Source of the DNA: Armatimonadetes bacterium UBA5419
Lineage (GTDB): Bacteria > Armatimonadota > UBA10988
Assembly (NCBI GenBank): GCA_002409445.1
Contig: DHNJ01000273.1
Location: forward strand, 5,202-14,208
Direction of reading: 5' to 3'
Length of the DNA: 9,007 nt
Under the pieces are notes generated by a model, which ran no database searches, had not been told where the DNA came from, and was given only the letters and a program-made list of their open reading frames with translations. Below, one piece after another: positions 1-6,503 of the stretch; positions within the stretch are counted from its first letter, which is position 1; each line of letters opens with the position of its first letter. The position numbers and the translations under genes are program-made.

Positions 1-770
1 CGGAAGTTGCGGTTGATCTCGTAGACCCGCTCGAAACCGCCCACCAGCAGCCGCTTGAGATACAGCTCCGGTGCGATGCGTAGGTACAGCTCCATATCCA
101 GCGCGTTGTGGTGCGTGCTGAACGGCCGCGCCGCCGCCCCACCTTGGATCGGCTGCAGCATCGGCGTCTCGACCTCGAGGAAACCGCGCTCGTTCAGCGT
201 CTGGCGCAGCGAGGCGATGATCTTTGAACGCGCCTCGAACACCTGCCGCACCTCGCGGTTGGCGAACAGGTCGACGTACCGGCGGCGGTAGCGCCACTCG
301 ACATCGCTGACCCGGTTCCAGCTCTCGCCGTCCTTCTCCTTGCCCAAGGGCGGCGGCCGCAGCGCCTTGGCCAGCAGCGCCACCGCACTGGCCTGCACGG
401 AGATCTCGCCCATCCGCGTGCGCATCACGACGCCCTCGACGCCGATGATGTCGCCCAGGTCGAGCACCTCGCCCAGCTGCGCGAACGGCTCCGCGCCGAG
501 GCTGTCGACGTTGGCGAAAATCTGGATGCGCCCCGACTGGTCGTAGAGATCCCAGAACGCCGCCCGCCCCTTGCCCCGCAGCGTGTGCAGCCGGCCAGCC
601 AGCCGCACCGTCTGGCCCTCCAGCGCCTCGAACTCGTCGACCACCTCGGCAGCGTGGTGCGTCACGTCGTAGGTCGTCTGGGCGAACGGGTCGCCGATGG
701 TCGCGCGCGCCAACTCGAGCTTGGCCAGCCGCTGCGCGATGAGCGGGTCGTCGTGGATCATGCCAACCAT
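1..770 (-). CDS. lysS: Lysyl-tRNA synthetase, class II (N-terminal part; runs off the left edge)
   Basis: This cytosolic enzyme charges tRNA-Lys with lysine using ATP. About 256 residues are present. The N-terminal anticodon-binding OB-fold comes first, with a stretch reading VRLAGRLHTLRGKGRAAFWD. It is followed by the family hallmark RYRRRYVDLF and class II motif 1, with GFLEVETPML and then GGAAARPFSTHHNALD. The window ends at YEINRNF, the beginning of motif 2, so most of the catalytic core lies outside. I place the start at the ATG at 768-770 (MVGMIHDD). A second in-frame ATG at 759-761 is equally possible, because only a weak GGTGG precedes the first. The gene is transcribed away from the beta-propeller gene. 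Identification is by recognised family motifs. Composition is typical high GC, like the other flanking genes. Confidence 0.95.
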   Translation of the reverse strand, partial: MVGMIHDDPLIAQRLAKLELARATIGDPFAQTTYDVTHHAAEVVDEFEALEGQTVRLAGRLHTLRGKGRAAFWDLYDQSGRIQIFANVDSLGAEPFAQLGEVLDLGDIIGVEGVVMRTRMGEISVQASAVALLAKALRPPPLGKEKDGESWNRVSDVEWRYRRRYVDLFANREVRQVFEARSKIIASLRQTLNERGFLEVETPMLQPIQGGAAARPFSTHHNALDMELYLRIAPELYLKRLLVGGFERVYEINRNF

Positions 771-857
771 GGTACCACCCCGGCCCGCGCGCGCTTGCCG
801 CCGAGCGCGGAATCTGCGATGGTTGACGTAGCCGCCCCGCGCGGCCGGAGGTTGACC

Positions 858-1889
858 ATGAGCCCGTCGTTTTCCAGCCGTCTCGCCCTCCTCGCTCCCG
901 CCCTACTGCTGGCCCTCGCCGCGCTCGCCCTGCCGCCCGAGGGTGAGGGGCTTTATGCGGTCAACCCGACCACTGCGGCGCGCCAGTACCTCGGCTCCTA
1001 CTACCATCCGGCCGTCGATGGCGACTTCCAGTGGCTCTATGCCGACAACGGCCGCGGGACCATCGTCCGCTGGCCGCTCGACCGCCTGAACACCCCGCGC
1101 CAGATCTTCGCCGGGGCCGGCGCGCGGCTGCACGGCCACCTCTGGGCGCCCATCCCCGCGCCTGAGGGCGGTCGCGTCGCGGTCGCCGCGAACACCGTCC
1201 AGGACGGCTACCAGCGCGTCTCGCTCTACGTCTTGACCCCCGACGGCCAGCGCGAACGCGGCCCGATCCCTCTCTACGGCGCGCAGGAGACGACCAACCC
1301 TCACCAATCCTTCGACTGGAGCCCCGACGGGACCTGGCTCGCGCTCGCGATAACCGAGGAGGCCCAGCGGCCCGCAGGCGTCTACATCTACAGCCTGGAG
1401 ACCAACGACTGGCTCGCGCTCCCGGGCGCCGTCGGCGTACCTCGCTTCAGCCCGGATGGTCAGCGTCTGGCCGTGCAACACGAGGCCGGTGTGACCCTCC
1501 ACCACGGCCCCCAATGGACCAACCCCGAGGAGCTTGACCTGCCGGGCCAGAACGGCTTTGCGCCCCTCGCCTGGCTCGATGGCGAAACGTTGGTCGCCGG
1601 CGACAGCGGCGAGTACCACGACAACTGGTCGGTCTACCACCTCAACGGCGAGCTCGCCGACGACGCCTGGCCGCGCTCGGCGGAATGGGCCACGCGCGGC
1701 TACCTCGAGCGCTCGGCCGGCGGCTGGGCCTGGTTCGGGATCGGCACGGGCATGGTCACCGGCGCCTACGTTGTCGACGACCTGAGCGACGAGGAGCACT
1801 GCGTCCTTGAGATCGAAGACCTCGACGCCTCCGCGGGGCTGGCCTGGAATCCCTCGGGCACCCGACTCTTCGTCGGCCTCGGGTACTAG
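858..1889 (+). CDS. Secreted beta-propeller (WD40-like/PD40, TolB-type repeat) protein
   Basis: The product has 343 residues. Residues about 8-27 form a hydrophobic signal sequence (SRLALLAPALLLALAALA) with a likely cut before LPPEGEG. There is no lipobox cysteine, so it should be exported rather than lipid-anchored. The rest carries blade-type repeats with the SPDG signature: FDWSPDGTWLALAI from residue 152, PRFSPDGQRLAVQH from residue 195, and a last blade LAWNPSGTRLFVGL at the C-terminus. Such propellers usually mediate protein or ligand binding, and no catalytic motif is visible. The ATG at 858 is chosen because GGAGG sits six bases upstream and because the longer in-frame reading would put the signal sequence in the middle of the protein. 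The cyclodeaminase gene follows 46 bases later on the same strand. The specific role is unknown. Confidence 0.65.
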   Translation: MSPSFSSRLALLAPALLLALAALALPPEGEGLYAVNPTTAARQYLGSYYHPAVDGDFQWLYADNGRGTIVRWPLDRLNTPRQIFAGAGARLHGHLWAPIPAPEGGRVAVAANTVQDGYQRVSLYVLTPDGQRERGPIPLYGAQETTNPHQSFDWSPDGTWLALAITEEAQRPAGVYIYSLETNDWLALPGAVGVPRFSPDGQRLAVQHEAGVTLHHGPQWTNPEELDLPGQNGFAPLAWLDGETLVAGDSGEYHDNWSVYHLNGELADDAWPRSAEWATRGYLERSAGGWAWFGIGTGMVTGAYVVDDLSDEEHCVLEIEDLDASAGLAWNPSGTRLFVGLGY

Positions 1890-1935
1890 CGCGGCGGAGG
1901 GCTGTGCTACCCTGGTGGCCAACGGGAGACTGACC

Positions 1936-2544
1936 TTGCTCGAGCGCACCCTCGCCGACTTCGTCGCGCAACTGGGCTCGGCCGCGCCGACCCCGGGCGG
2001 GGGCAGCGTCGCCGCGCTGACCGGCGCGCAGGCCGCCGCCTTGGTCGTCATGGTCTGCGAACTCACGTTGGGCAAACCGCGCTTCGCCGAACACGAGGCC
2101 CAGCTCACCACCGTCCGCGACCAGGCCGCCGACCTGCAGACCGAGCTGCTCAACCTGGTCGAAGCCGACATCGCCGCCTACGACCAACTGGCCGCAGCCT
2201 ACCGCCTGCCGCGCGAGACCGAGGGCCGCGCCGCGCAGATCGCCGCCGCGTTGGGCCCGGCGACCGAGGCGCCGCTGGCCATCGCCGAGTCGGCCGCCGC
2301 GGTGCTCGCCCTGGTGCCCGAGGTCGTCGCCCACGGCAACCAGCACGCGGTCTCCGACGCGGGCATGGCCGCCCTCCTGGCCGCCGCCGCGGTGCGCAGC
2401 GCCGCGCTGAACGTGCTGATCAACCTCTCGGGCAACCCCGACGAGGCCGCCGTCAAGGCCTACCGCGACCGCCTCGGCCGAGCCGGCACCGGCCTTGCCC
2501 AGGCCGACGCCATCTACGCCGCGGTGTGCGGCAAACTCGCCTAA
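1936..2544 (+). CDS. fchA: Cyclodeaminase/cyclohydrolase family protein (FchA / FTCD C-terminal type)
   Basis: The 202-residue protein has the family signature APTPGGGSVAA at residues 17-27. An all-helical body follows, with the typical late motif NVLINL and a C-terminal helix. Proteins of this family act in one-carbon metabolism. FchA hydrolyses 5,10-methenyl-THF, and the related FTCD domain releases ammonia from formimino-THF. Sequence alone does not separate the two activities. The size matches the stand-alone bacterial family rather than the fused two-domain FTCD. I choose the TTG at 1936 because GGGAG lies seven bases upstream; an in-frame GTG at 1915 would add VANGRLT and has no comparable binding site. 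The gene is probably co-transcribed with the propeller gene 46 bases upstream. No formiminotransferase or THF ligase gene is seen nearby. Confidence 0.85.
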   Translation: MLERTLADFVAQLGSAAPTPGGGSVAALTGAQAAALVVMVCELTLGKPRFAEHEAQLTTVRDQAADLQTELLNLVEADIAAYDQLAAAYRLPRETEGRAAQIAAALGPATEAPLAIAESAAAVLALVPEVVAHGNQHAVSDAGMAALLAAAAVRSAALNVLINLSGNPDEAAVKAYRDRLGRAGTGLAQADAIYAAVCGKLA

Positions 2545-2548
2545 CCCC

Positions 2549-2577
2549 TTGCGCGAATAGCCAACTCGTGGCAGACT
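2549..2577 (+). promoter_or_regulatory. Weak candidate sigma-70-type promoter of the rhodanese gene
   Basis: TTGCGC (2549-2554) and CAGACT (2572-2577) are separated by 17 bases. Each matches its consensus at three of six positions, including the key TTG and the A2/T6 of the -10 box. The expected transcription start, about 2584, would fall on the first base of the downstream palindrome, a good arrangement for repression. The boxes are poor matches, so this is tentative. Confidence 0.3.
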
Positions 2578-2583
2578 CATTGG

Positions 2584-2597
2584 TACCCCTGGGGGTA
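2584..2597. promoter_or_regulatory. Palindromic operator candidate, CsoR/CstR/FrmR-like
   Basis: TACCCC-TG-GGGGTA is a perfect six-base inverted repeat around a two-base centre. It lies just upstream of the ribosome binding site (GGAGGAG at 2601) of the rhodanese gene. GC-tract palindromes flanked by TA are the known operator style of the CsoR/RcnR/FrmR/CstR repressors. CstR is a persulfide sensor that controls rhodanese-type sulfur genes. Assignment to that class is inference from shape and context, and no regulator gene is visible in the window. Confidence 0.5.
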
Positions 2598-2612
2598 TAT
2601 GGAGGAGATGTA

Positions 2613-3212
2613 ATGAGCGCAGAGCAGACGGGTCTTGTGCCGGTTGATGCGGCGACGGTGAAGGCGTGGTTGGACGCGGACGAGGCGTTGTTGGTTGACG
2701 TGCGCAATCCGGGCGAATATGCCGAGGCGCACATCCCGGGCTCAACGTCGATCCCACTCGCGCAGTACGACCCGCAGATGCTGCCGAAGCTGAACGGCCG
2801 CAAGCTGGTCATCCACTGCCAGGCCGGCGGCCGCGCGACCAACGCCGCCGAGCGCACGCTGGCCGCTGGAGTGCCGACAGTCTACTGCTTCCGCGGTGGG
2901 ATGAGCGAGTGGCTGCCCGCCGGCTACCCGGTCGCGGGCACCGCCGCCGCCGCGCCGGCTCCTTCGAGCCCCTTCGCCGCGAGCGTTTCGACCCCGGCGG
3001 CCGAGCCGACCGAGCGGCGCAAGATGAGTGTTCAGGAGCAGACCCTGACCACGATCGGCGTGATGGTCATCATCCTGACCGTCCTCGGCGCGCAGGTGAA
3101 CCAGGCGTTGACCTGGCTCCTGCTGATTCCCGGTCTCGGCCTCCTCAACGCCGGCCTGACCGGCCGCTGCCCCCTCGCCAACGCCATCGCCCGCGCGCCC
3201 TGGAACCAGTAG
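2613..3212 (+). CDS. Rhodanese-DUF2892 membrane sulfurtransferase, YgaP-like
   Basis: The product has 199 residues. Residues about 10-108 form a rhodanese domain with LLVDVRNPGEYAEAHIPGS, the active-site loop CQAGGR (catalytic Cys69) and the closing FRGGMSEW. An Ala/Pro-rich linker (about 109-136) leads to a DUF2892-type membrane domain (137-199). That domain has two hydrophobic segments, about 148-160 and 165-183, and the conserved ending TGRCPL. This is the layout of E. coli YgaP, an inner-membrane protein with a cytoplasmic rhodanese that carries sulfur as a persulfide on its cysteine. The ATG at 2613 follows GGAGGAG at good spacing. The gene has its own upstream palindrome, so control by a sulfur- or metal-responsive repressor is plausible. 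The physiological substrate is not evident from sequence. Confidence 0.9.
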   Translation: MSAEQTGLVPVDAATVKAWLDADEALLVDVRNPGEYAEAHIPGSTSIPLAQYDPQMLPKLNGRKLVIHCQAGGRATNAAERTLAAGVPTVYCFRGGMSEWLPAGYPVAGTAAAAPAPSSPFAASVSTPAAEPTERRKMSVQEQTLTTIGVMVIILTVLGAQVNQALTWLLLIPGLGLLNAGLTGRCPLANAIARAPWNQ

Positions 3213-3220
3213 CCCACCCC

Positions 3221-3249
3221 TTGTAATCGTTGCCTCGACCTGCTAGGAT
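3221..3249 (+). promoter_or_regulatory. Promoter of the first CARF-HEPN gene
   Basis: TTGTAA (3221-3226), a 17-base spacer and TAGGAT (3244-3249) each match the sigma-70 consensus at four of six positions. The predicted start lies about 16 bases before the GGGAGG ribosome binding site-ATG module. The promoter begins eight bases after the rhodanese stop codon, so the downstream gene is likely transcribed independently. Confidence 0.65.
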
Positions 3250-3271
3250 AGGTGTCGGCAGGGAGGCAGCC

Positions 3272-4870
3272 ATGGGTGGCAAGGGCAAGCCGGTTCACTT
3301 CATCTCGTTCCTGGGCATCGGCGAGTATCAGCCGACGATCTACCATCTAGAGAGTGGCACGAAGCGCCGCGCATCGTCGCGTCGGTTCGTGCAGGAAGCG
3401 TTGCTGGAGATCCTGGATCTCGAGGATTACGTCGTCACCGACGTGAGCTTGCTCCTAACGACGCGGGCTCGGTCGATCAGTTACGAGAAGTACGAGCGGA
3501 CCGACCGGTGCACTGGGGTCAAGAGTCTCGACCCATGGGGGCTAGAGGATAGCCTGCAACCGCTACAGGCTAAGATGGGCTTCGATCTGCACGATCTCAG
3601 CATCTCTGACGCCATGACGACGCCCGACCAATGGGGCATCTTCAACGCCATCCTGGACACGGTCCAAGAAGGGTCCGCGCTAGTCGTCGACGTGACGCAC
3701 GGCTTCCGCACGACCCCTATCATCTTCATCCTGGCCCTGGACTTCCTCAAGAAGGTCCGCAACTGCACGGTCGAGCACATCTGGTACGGGAACTGGGAGG
3801 CCCGCACGGACAAACACAAGGATGAACAGGGCGAGTCCTGCTCGCCCGTTGTCGACCTGACCTCGATGGCAGAGATCCTCGACTGGTCGGCAGCCCTACA
3901 GAACCTATTGGCCAGCGGCAACGCAGCCGAGCTGGGGCGGCTAATGAGCCGGCCAGCAGCCCCGGATGGACCGGTGGCGGAGCCATCCGTGGTTGCGTTC
4001 GGCGAGAAGTTGACCCAGACCGCCGAGGTAATCAACCGCGTCAGCTCCTGGCAGATCCCGCGTCACGCCACCCACCTACACCAGCTGCGCGCGAACCTGC
4101 CGGCGGACGACGACATCAACGAACGGCCCCACCTCAAGGCCGTGACCGAGGTGCTGGAGAGCATCGGCAAGCGCTACGACGCGTTGTCGATGACCCAACC
4201 CTTGCCTGCGCGGATCGACGACGACACCGCCCTCGCCATGATGGAGTGGCTGCGCTGGCGCATCCATGACCGCGACCCCAACCCCCAAAAGAAGGTGCTA
4301 CCCAAGCCCGCCAAGGAGCGGCAAGTCGACTTCGAGATCACTCTTACCGACCTACTCGCACCCCCCATCCCAGACCTTGAGAACGCCCCCGAAGGCTGGA
4401 CGTCCGCAACCCTACTTAGCTTCCTGATGGCACAGATCGGTGCTGCGCAGATGCTGCTCAAGCACAGCCAGTACATGCAGGCGTACACGCTCCTACGCGA
4501 GGCGATCGTGACGCTCCGTCACTGGCACCTCCTGCGGACGACACCGCCGGAGCGGCCGAAGGAACGGTCGCGAGCGCAGGCCCAACGCCTCCTCCAGAGC
4601 TTCGAGTGCAGCGTCGTCGACGCGACGAGCGAAGCGGCGATCACGTTCCTCTTTGGCGGCGGGAGCGTCGAGGCCAGCGGCGAGCCCATTAGGTCCGGCG
4701 CCTCGCTGAACATGGCTCGCAACGCACTCGACCATGCCTTCACCGTCGAGAAGGACCATGGCCTGTTCGACACAGAAACCATCCTTCAGGCCGAACTGGG
4801 CGACCTGTACGTTCAGTTGGCCACCCTCGCCGTAGTCCAGGCTTTGGCCGATCCTTGCCCCACACCGTGA
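3272..4870 (+). CDS. CARF-HEPN protein A, TM1812/Csx1-type CRISPR-associated RNase (DxTHG family)
   Basis: The product has 532 residues. The N-terminal CARF-like Rossmann domain (about 8-215) starts with VHFISFLGIGEY and carries the motif D140-V-T-H-G144, followed by an HIWYGN strand. In the TM1812/Csx1 families this domain binds cyclic oligoadenylates. The C-terminal helical region (about 385-525) ends with R483-N-A-L-D-H488, the Rx4H catalytic signature of HEPN ribonucleases. I therefore predict a cytosolic, second-messenger-activated, sequence-relaxed RNase. The linker before the HEPN part is about 62 residues longer than in the adjacent paralogue and rich in charged and Pro residues. The ATG at 3272 is chosen for GGGAGG five bases upstream and a promoter ending 22 bases before it. 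Protein B lies 117 bases downstream on the same strand. Family membership is by motif recognition; ligand and RNase activity are inferred. Confidence 0.88.
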   Translation: MGGKGKPVHFISFLGIGEYQPTIYHLESGTKRRASSRRFVQEALLEILDLEDYVVTDVSLLLTTRARSISYEKYERTDRCTGVKSLDPWGLEDSLQPLQAKMGFDLHDLSISDAMTTPDQWGIFNAILDTVQEGSALVVDVTHGFRTTPIIFILALDFLKKVRNCTVEHIWYGNWEARTDKHKDEQGESCSPVVDLTSMAEILDWSAALQNLLASGNAAELGRLMSRPAAPDGPVAEPSVVAFGEKLTQTAEVINRVSSWQIPRHATHLHQLRANLPADDDINERPHLKAVTEVLESIGKRYDALSMTQPLPARIDDDTALAMMEWLRWRIHDRDPNPQKKVLPKPAKERQVDFEITLTDLLAPPIPDLENAPEGWTSATLLSFLMAQIGAAQMLLKHSQYMQAYTLLREAIVTLRHWHLLRTTPPERPKERSRAQAQRLLQSFECSVVDATSEAAITFLFGGGSVEASGEPIRSGASLNMARNALDHAFTVEKDHGLFDTETILQAELGDLYVQLATLAVVQALADPCPTP

Positions 4871-4932
4871 TGAATGCCGCCTTACGAGGATCGATGAGTC
4901 CGAATAAAACCGCAGGGATCTGTGGTCGCTGC

Positions 4933-4961
4933 TGGTCATGCGGTGCGACGCATGATAGGGT
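4933..4961 (+). promoter_or_regulatory. Promoter of the second CARF-HEPN gene
   Basis: TGGTCA (4933-4938) and TAGGGT (4956-4961) are 17 bases apart. The -10 box differs by one base from that of the upstream paralogue, and the distance to the ATG (26 bases) is similar. This supports an independent promoter in the 117-base gap, which shows no other gene. It also argues against the in-frame ATG at 4952, which would overlap the promoter. Confidence 0.5.
4936..4955. repeat. 7-bp perfect inverted repeat in the promoter spacer, candidate operator
   Basis: TCATGCG (4936-4942) and CGCATGA (4949-4955) are perfect inverted copies separated by six bases. They fall almost exactly between the -35 and -10 boxes of the protein B promoter. 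A dimeric regulator bound there would block or remodel the promoter. The function is inferred, and the repeat itself is directly visible. No equivalent repeat is present in the protein A promoter. Confidence 0.5.
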
Positions 4962-4987
4962 GCGTGGGCAAGCAAGGGTGGGCGACA

Positions 4988-6412
4988 ATGACTAACCTAG
5001 GACGGACCGCCGGCCAAGCGAGGCCTGACAGTGCACAGCCGAAGCGGCTGCATTTCCTAACATTTCTGGGCACCGGCGACTATCACGAATGCACGTACTA
5101 CCTGGCAGACAAGATTACGTCGGAGGACACCCTCGACCCGCGGTTCCAGGCGGCAAGCTGCTACGTTCAAGAGTCGCTGGTCCGTTTGCTCGTCGGCGCT
5201 GGGGGCGAACCGGGCCTGCTGGGGCATGGCACACTCGCCGACACGCACTTGAGCAAGGTGACCGTTTTCCTCACCAAGGAGGCGCGGGAGCAGCGCTGGG
5301 ACGCATACACCGATCCGAAACCCGAGGCCGGCTCCGCCCCCGCAGGGCTCCACGAGCGGCTGCACACCCTACAGAGCGCCCACGGGTTCCAACTCACCGC
5401 ACGGTGCATCCGGACGGGCCAATCGGAAGAGGATCAGTGGCACCTCTTCAATCGCATCCTCAAGGCCATCACCGATGAGGACGACGTCGTCGTGTTCGAC
5501 GTCACACACGGCTTCCGACTCATGCCGATGGTGGCACTTCTTGCGCTCGACTTCGTGCGCAAGGTACGCCGAATCACGGTCCCGCACATCTGGTATGGCA
5601 ATCCACACAGCCCAACCGCGCACGGCTCGCCGATCATCGATCTGAGTCCCATGGCCAGAATACTGGACTGGTCCTCCGCCCTTCAGAACCTGCTGGCCAC
5701 CGGCCACGCTGGTGCGCTCGGCGAACTAATGACGGCGGACGACATGCCGCCGGTCGTGGCCACCTATGGCACGAAACTGACCGAAGTTGCCGAGGCAGTC
5801 AACCGCGCCTCGGCCTTCAAGTTTCCCCACCTGGCCCAGGAGCTGCTCAAGCTAGAGGATCACCTGCCCAAGAACTCTGATGGCCAACTCGCACCGGTCG
5901 AGCAAGTACTCGAACTGATCGGCGACCGGTACCGCGACCTAGCGACTATCGTTGCGGACGGCGACATCGCCACGACCGGCACCGCTGAGCAGGTACGCGC
6001 CTACCTTCAGAGCCAAGTTGCCGCCGCCAAGATGCTTCTGGCCCACAAACAGTACATGCAGTGCTTCACCATTTTGATCGAAGCGCTTACGACGCTGAGC
6101 CACTTCTACACGGCACCCTCGGGGCTTCCGCGCGTAAGTACCCCGCAGACCGACGGGGCAGATCGGCGACGACAAGGCCTAAGGAGGTATGGCCTAGACC
6201 CAGCCCGAGCAACCACAGCACGGCACATTAACGACAATCTCACAACGGTACGCAACGCCCTGAATCACGCATACGTGAGCAGCGAGCACCAGGACTTCGA
6301 CGGGGACACGACGCTTCAGGAGCATGGAGCGGGCCTGATCGCCAGCTTTGCCGAATTGCTCAGGGAGCCTCTGCCGCCACCGCGGGTGTACCGAAAGGGC
6401 GACAAACGCTAG
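4988..6412 (+). CDS. CARF-HEPN protein B, TM1812/Csx1-type CRISPR-associated RNase (DxTHG family)
   Basis: The product has 474 residues and is a paralogue of the preceding gene. The CARF-like domain (about 20-250) opens with LHFLTFLGTGDY and has the motif D171-V-T-H-G175. The HEPN part (about 342-465) carries R422-N-A-L-N-H427. Over the 35 residues from the DxTHG aspartate through HIWYGN, 24 are identical to protein A. A second block around ILDWS.ALQNLLA is 22/33 identical. Both catalytic signatures are intact, so this does not look like a decaying copy. Predicted role: a cyclic-oligoadenylate-gated RNase that may work as a homodimer or pair with protein A. The ATG at 4988 is preferred: AAGGG lies nine bases upstream and the promoter ends 26 bases before it. 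The CorA-like gene starts 91 bases after the stop. Confidence 0.88.
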   Translation: MTNLGRTAGQARPDSAQPKRLHFLTFLGTGDYHECTYYLADKITSEDTLDPRFQAASCYVQESLVRLLVGAGGEPGLLGHGTLADTHLSKVTVFLTKEAREQRWDAYTDPKPEAGSAPAGLHERLHTLQSAHGFQLTARCIRTGQSEEDQWHLFNRILKAITDEDDVVVFDVTHGFRLMPMVALLALDFVRKVRRITVPHIWYGNPHSPTAHGSPIIDLSPMARILDWSSALQNLLATGHAGALGELMTADDMPPVVATYGTKLTEVAEAVNRASAFKFPHLAQELLKLEDHLPKNSDGQLAPVEQVLELIGDRYRDLATIVADGDIATTGTAEQVRAYLQSQVAAAKMLLAHKQYMQCFTILIEALTTLSHFYTAPSGLPRVSTPQTDGADRRRQGLRRYGLDPARATTARHINDNLTTVRNALNHAYVSSEHQDFDGDTTLQEHGAGLIASFAELLREPLPPPRVYRKGDKR

Positions 6413-6428
6413 CCGAAACACCACAAGC

Positions 6429-6456
6429 GGTGGTCACGGTGATGGCAACGACCATC
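6429..6456 (+). repeat. Imperfect stem-loop between protein B and the CorA-like gene
   Basis: GGTGGTC (6429-6435) can pair with GACCATC (6450-6456) over seven base pairs with one G-T wobble and a 14-base loop. An overlapping alternative, ACCAC/GTGGT at 6420-6434, competes with it. No T-run follows, so it is not a standard intrinsic terminator. It could be a weak attenuator or chance. Confidence 0.2.
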
Positions 6457-6471
6457 CGGTGCTGTCTGGAT
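6443..6471 (+). promoter_or_regulatory. Possible weak promoter of the CorA-like gene
   Basis: TGGCAA (6443-6448) and CTGGAT (6466-6471) have a 17-base spacer. The -10 box resembles the TAGGAT/TAGGGT boxes of the two upstream genes, and the distance to the ATG at 6504 (32 bases) is near theirs. Box scores are low, so read-through from protein B is an equally good explanation. Confidence 0.2.
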
Positions 6472-6503
6472 GGAGGCCTGGTCTACCGTTGAAGCAATTC
6501 TCT

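Noticed and set aside
585..857. An N-terminal extension of the propeller gene
   Set aside because: It would overlap lysS antisense and place the signal sequence about 100 residues in. The ATG at 858 has a strong ribosome binding site.
903..2757. Long minus-strand open frames opposite the propeller and cyclodeaminase genes
   Set aside because: They are low-complexity Arg/Gly/Ala-rich readings without family motifs, as expected antisense to GC-rich genes. The plus-strand frames carry clear domain signatures.
4889..4910. A string resembling a hammerhead ribozyme core (GATGAGTCC followed by an A-rich stretch)
   Set aside because: The invariant CTGATGA core is not present (it reads TCGATGA), there is no GAAA at the right place, and no pairing stems flank it.
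4952..4987. Earlier ATG at 4952 as the start of protein B
   Set aside because: It lies inside the inverted repeat and overlaps the predicted -10 region. The added residues do not belong to the CARF fold, and no ribosome binding site precedes it.
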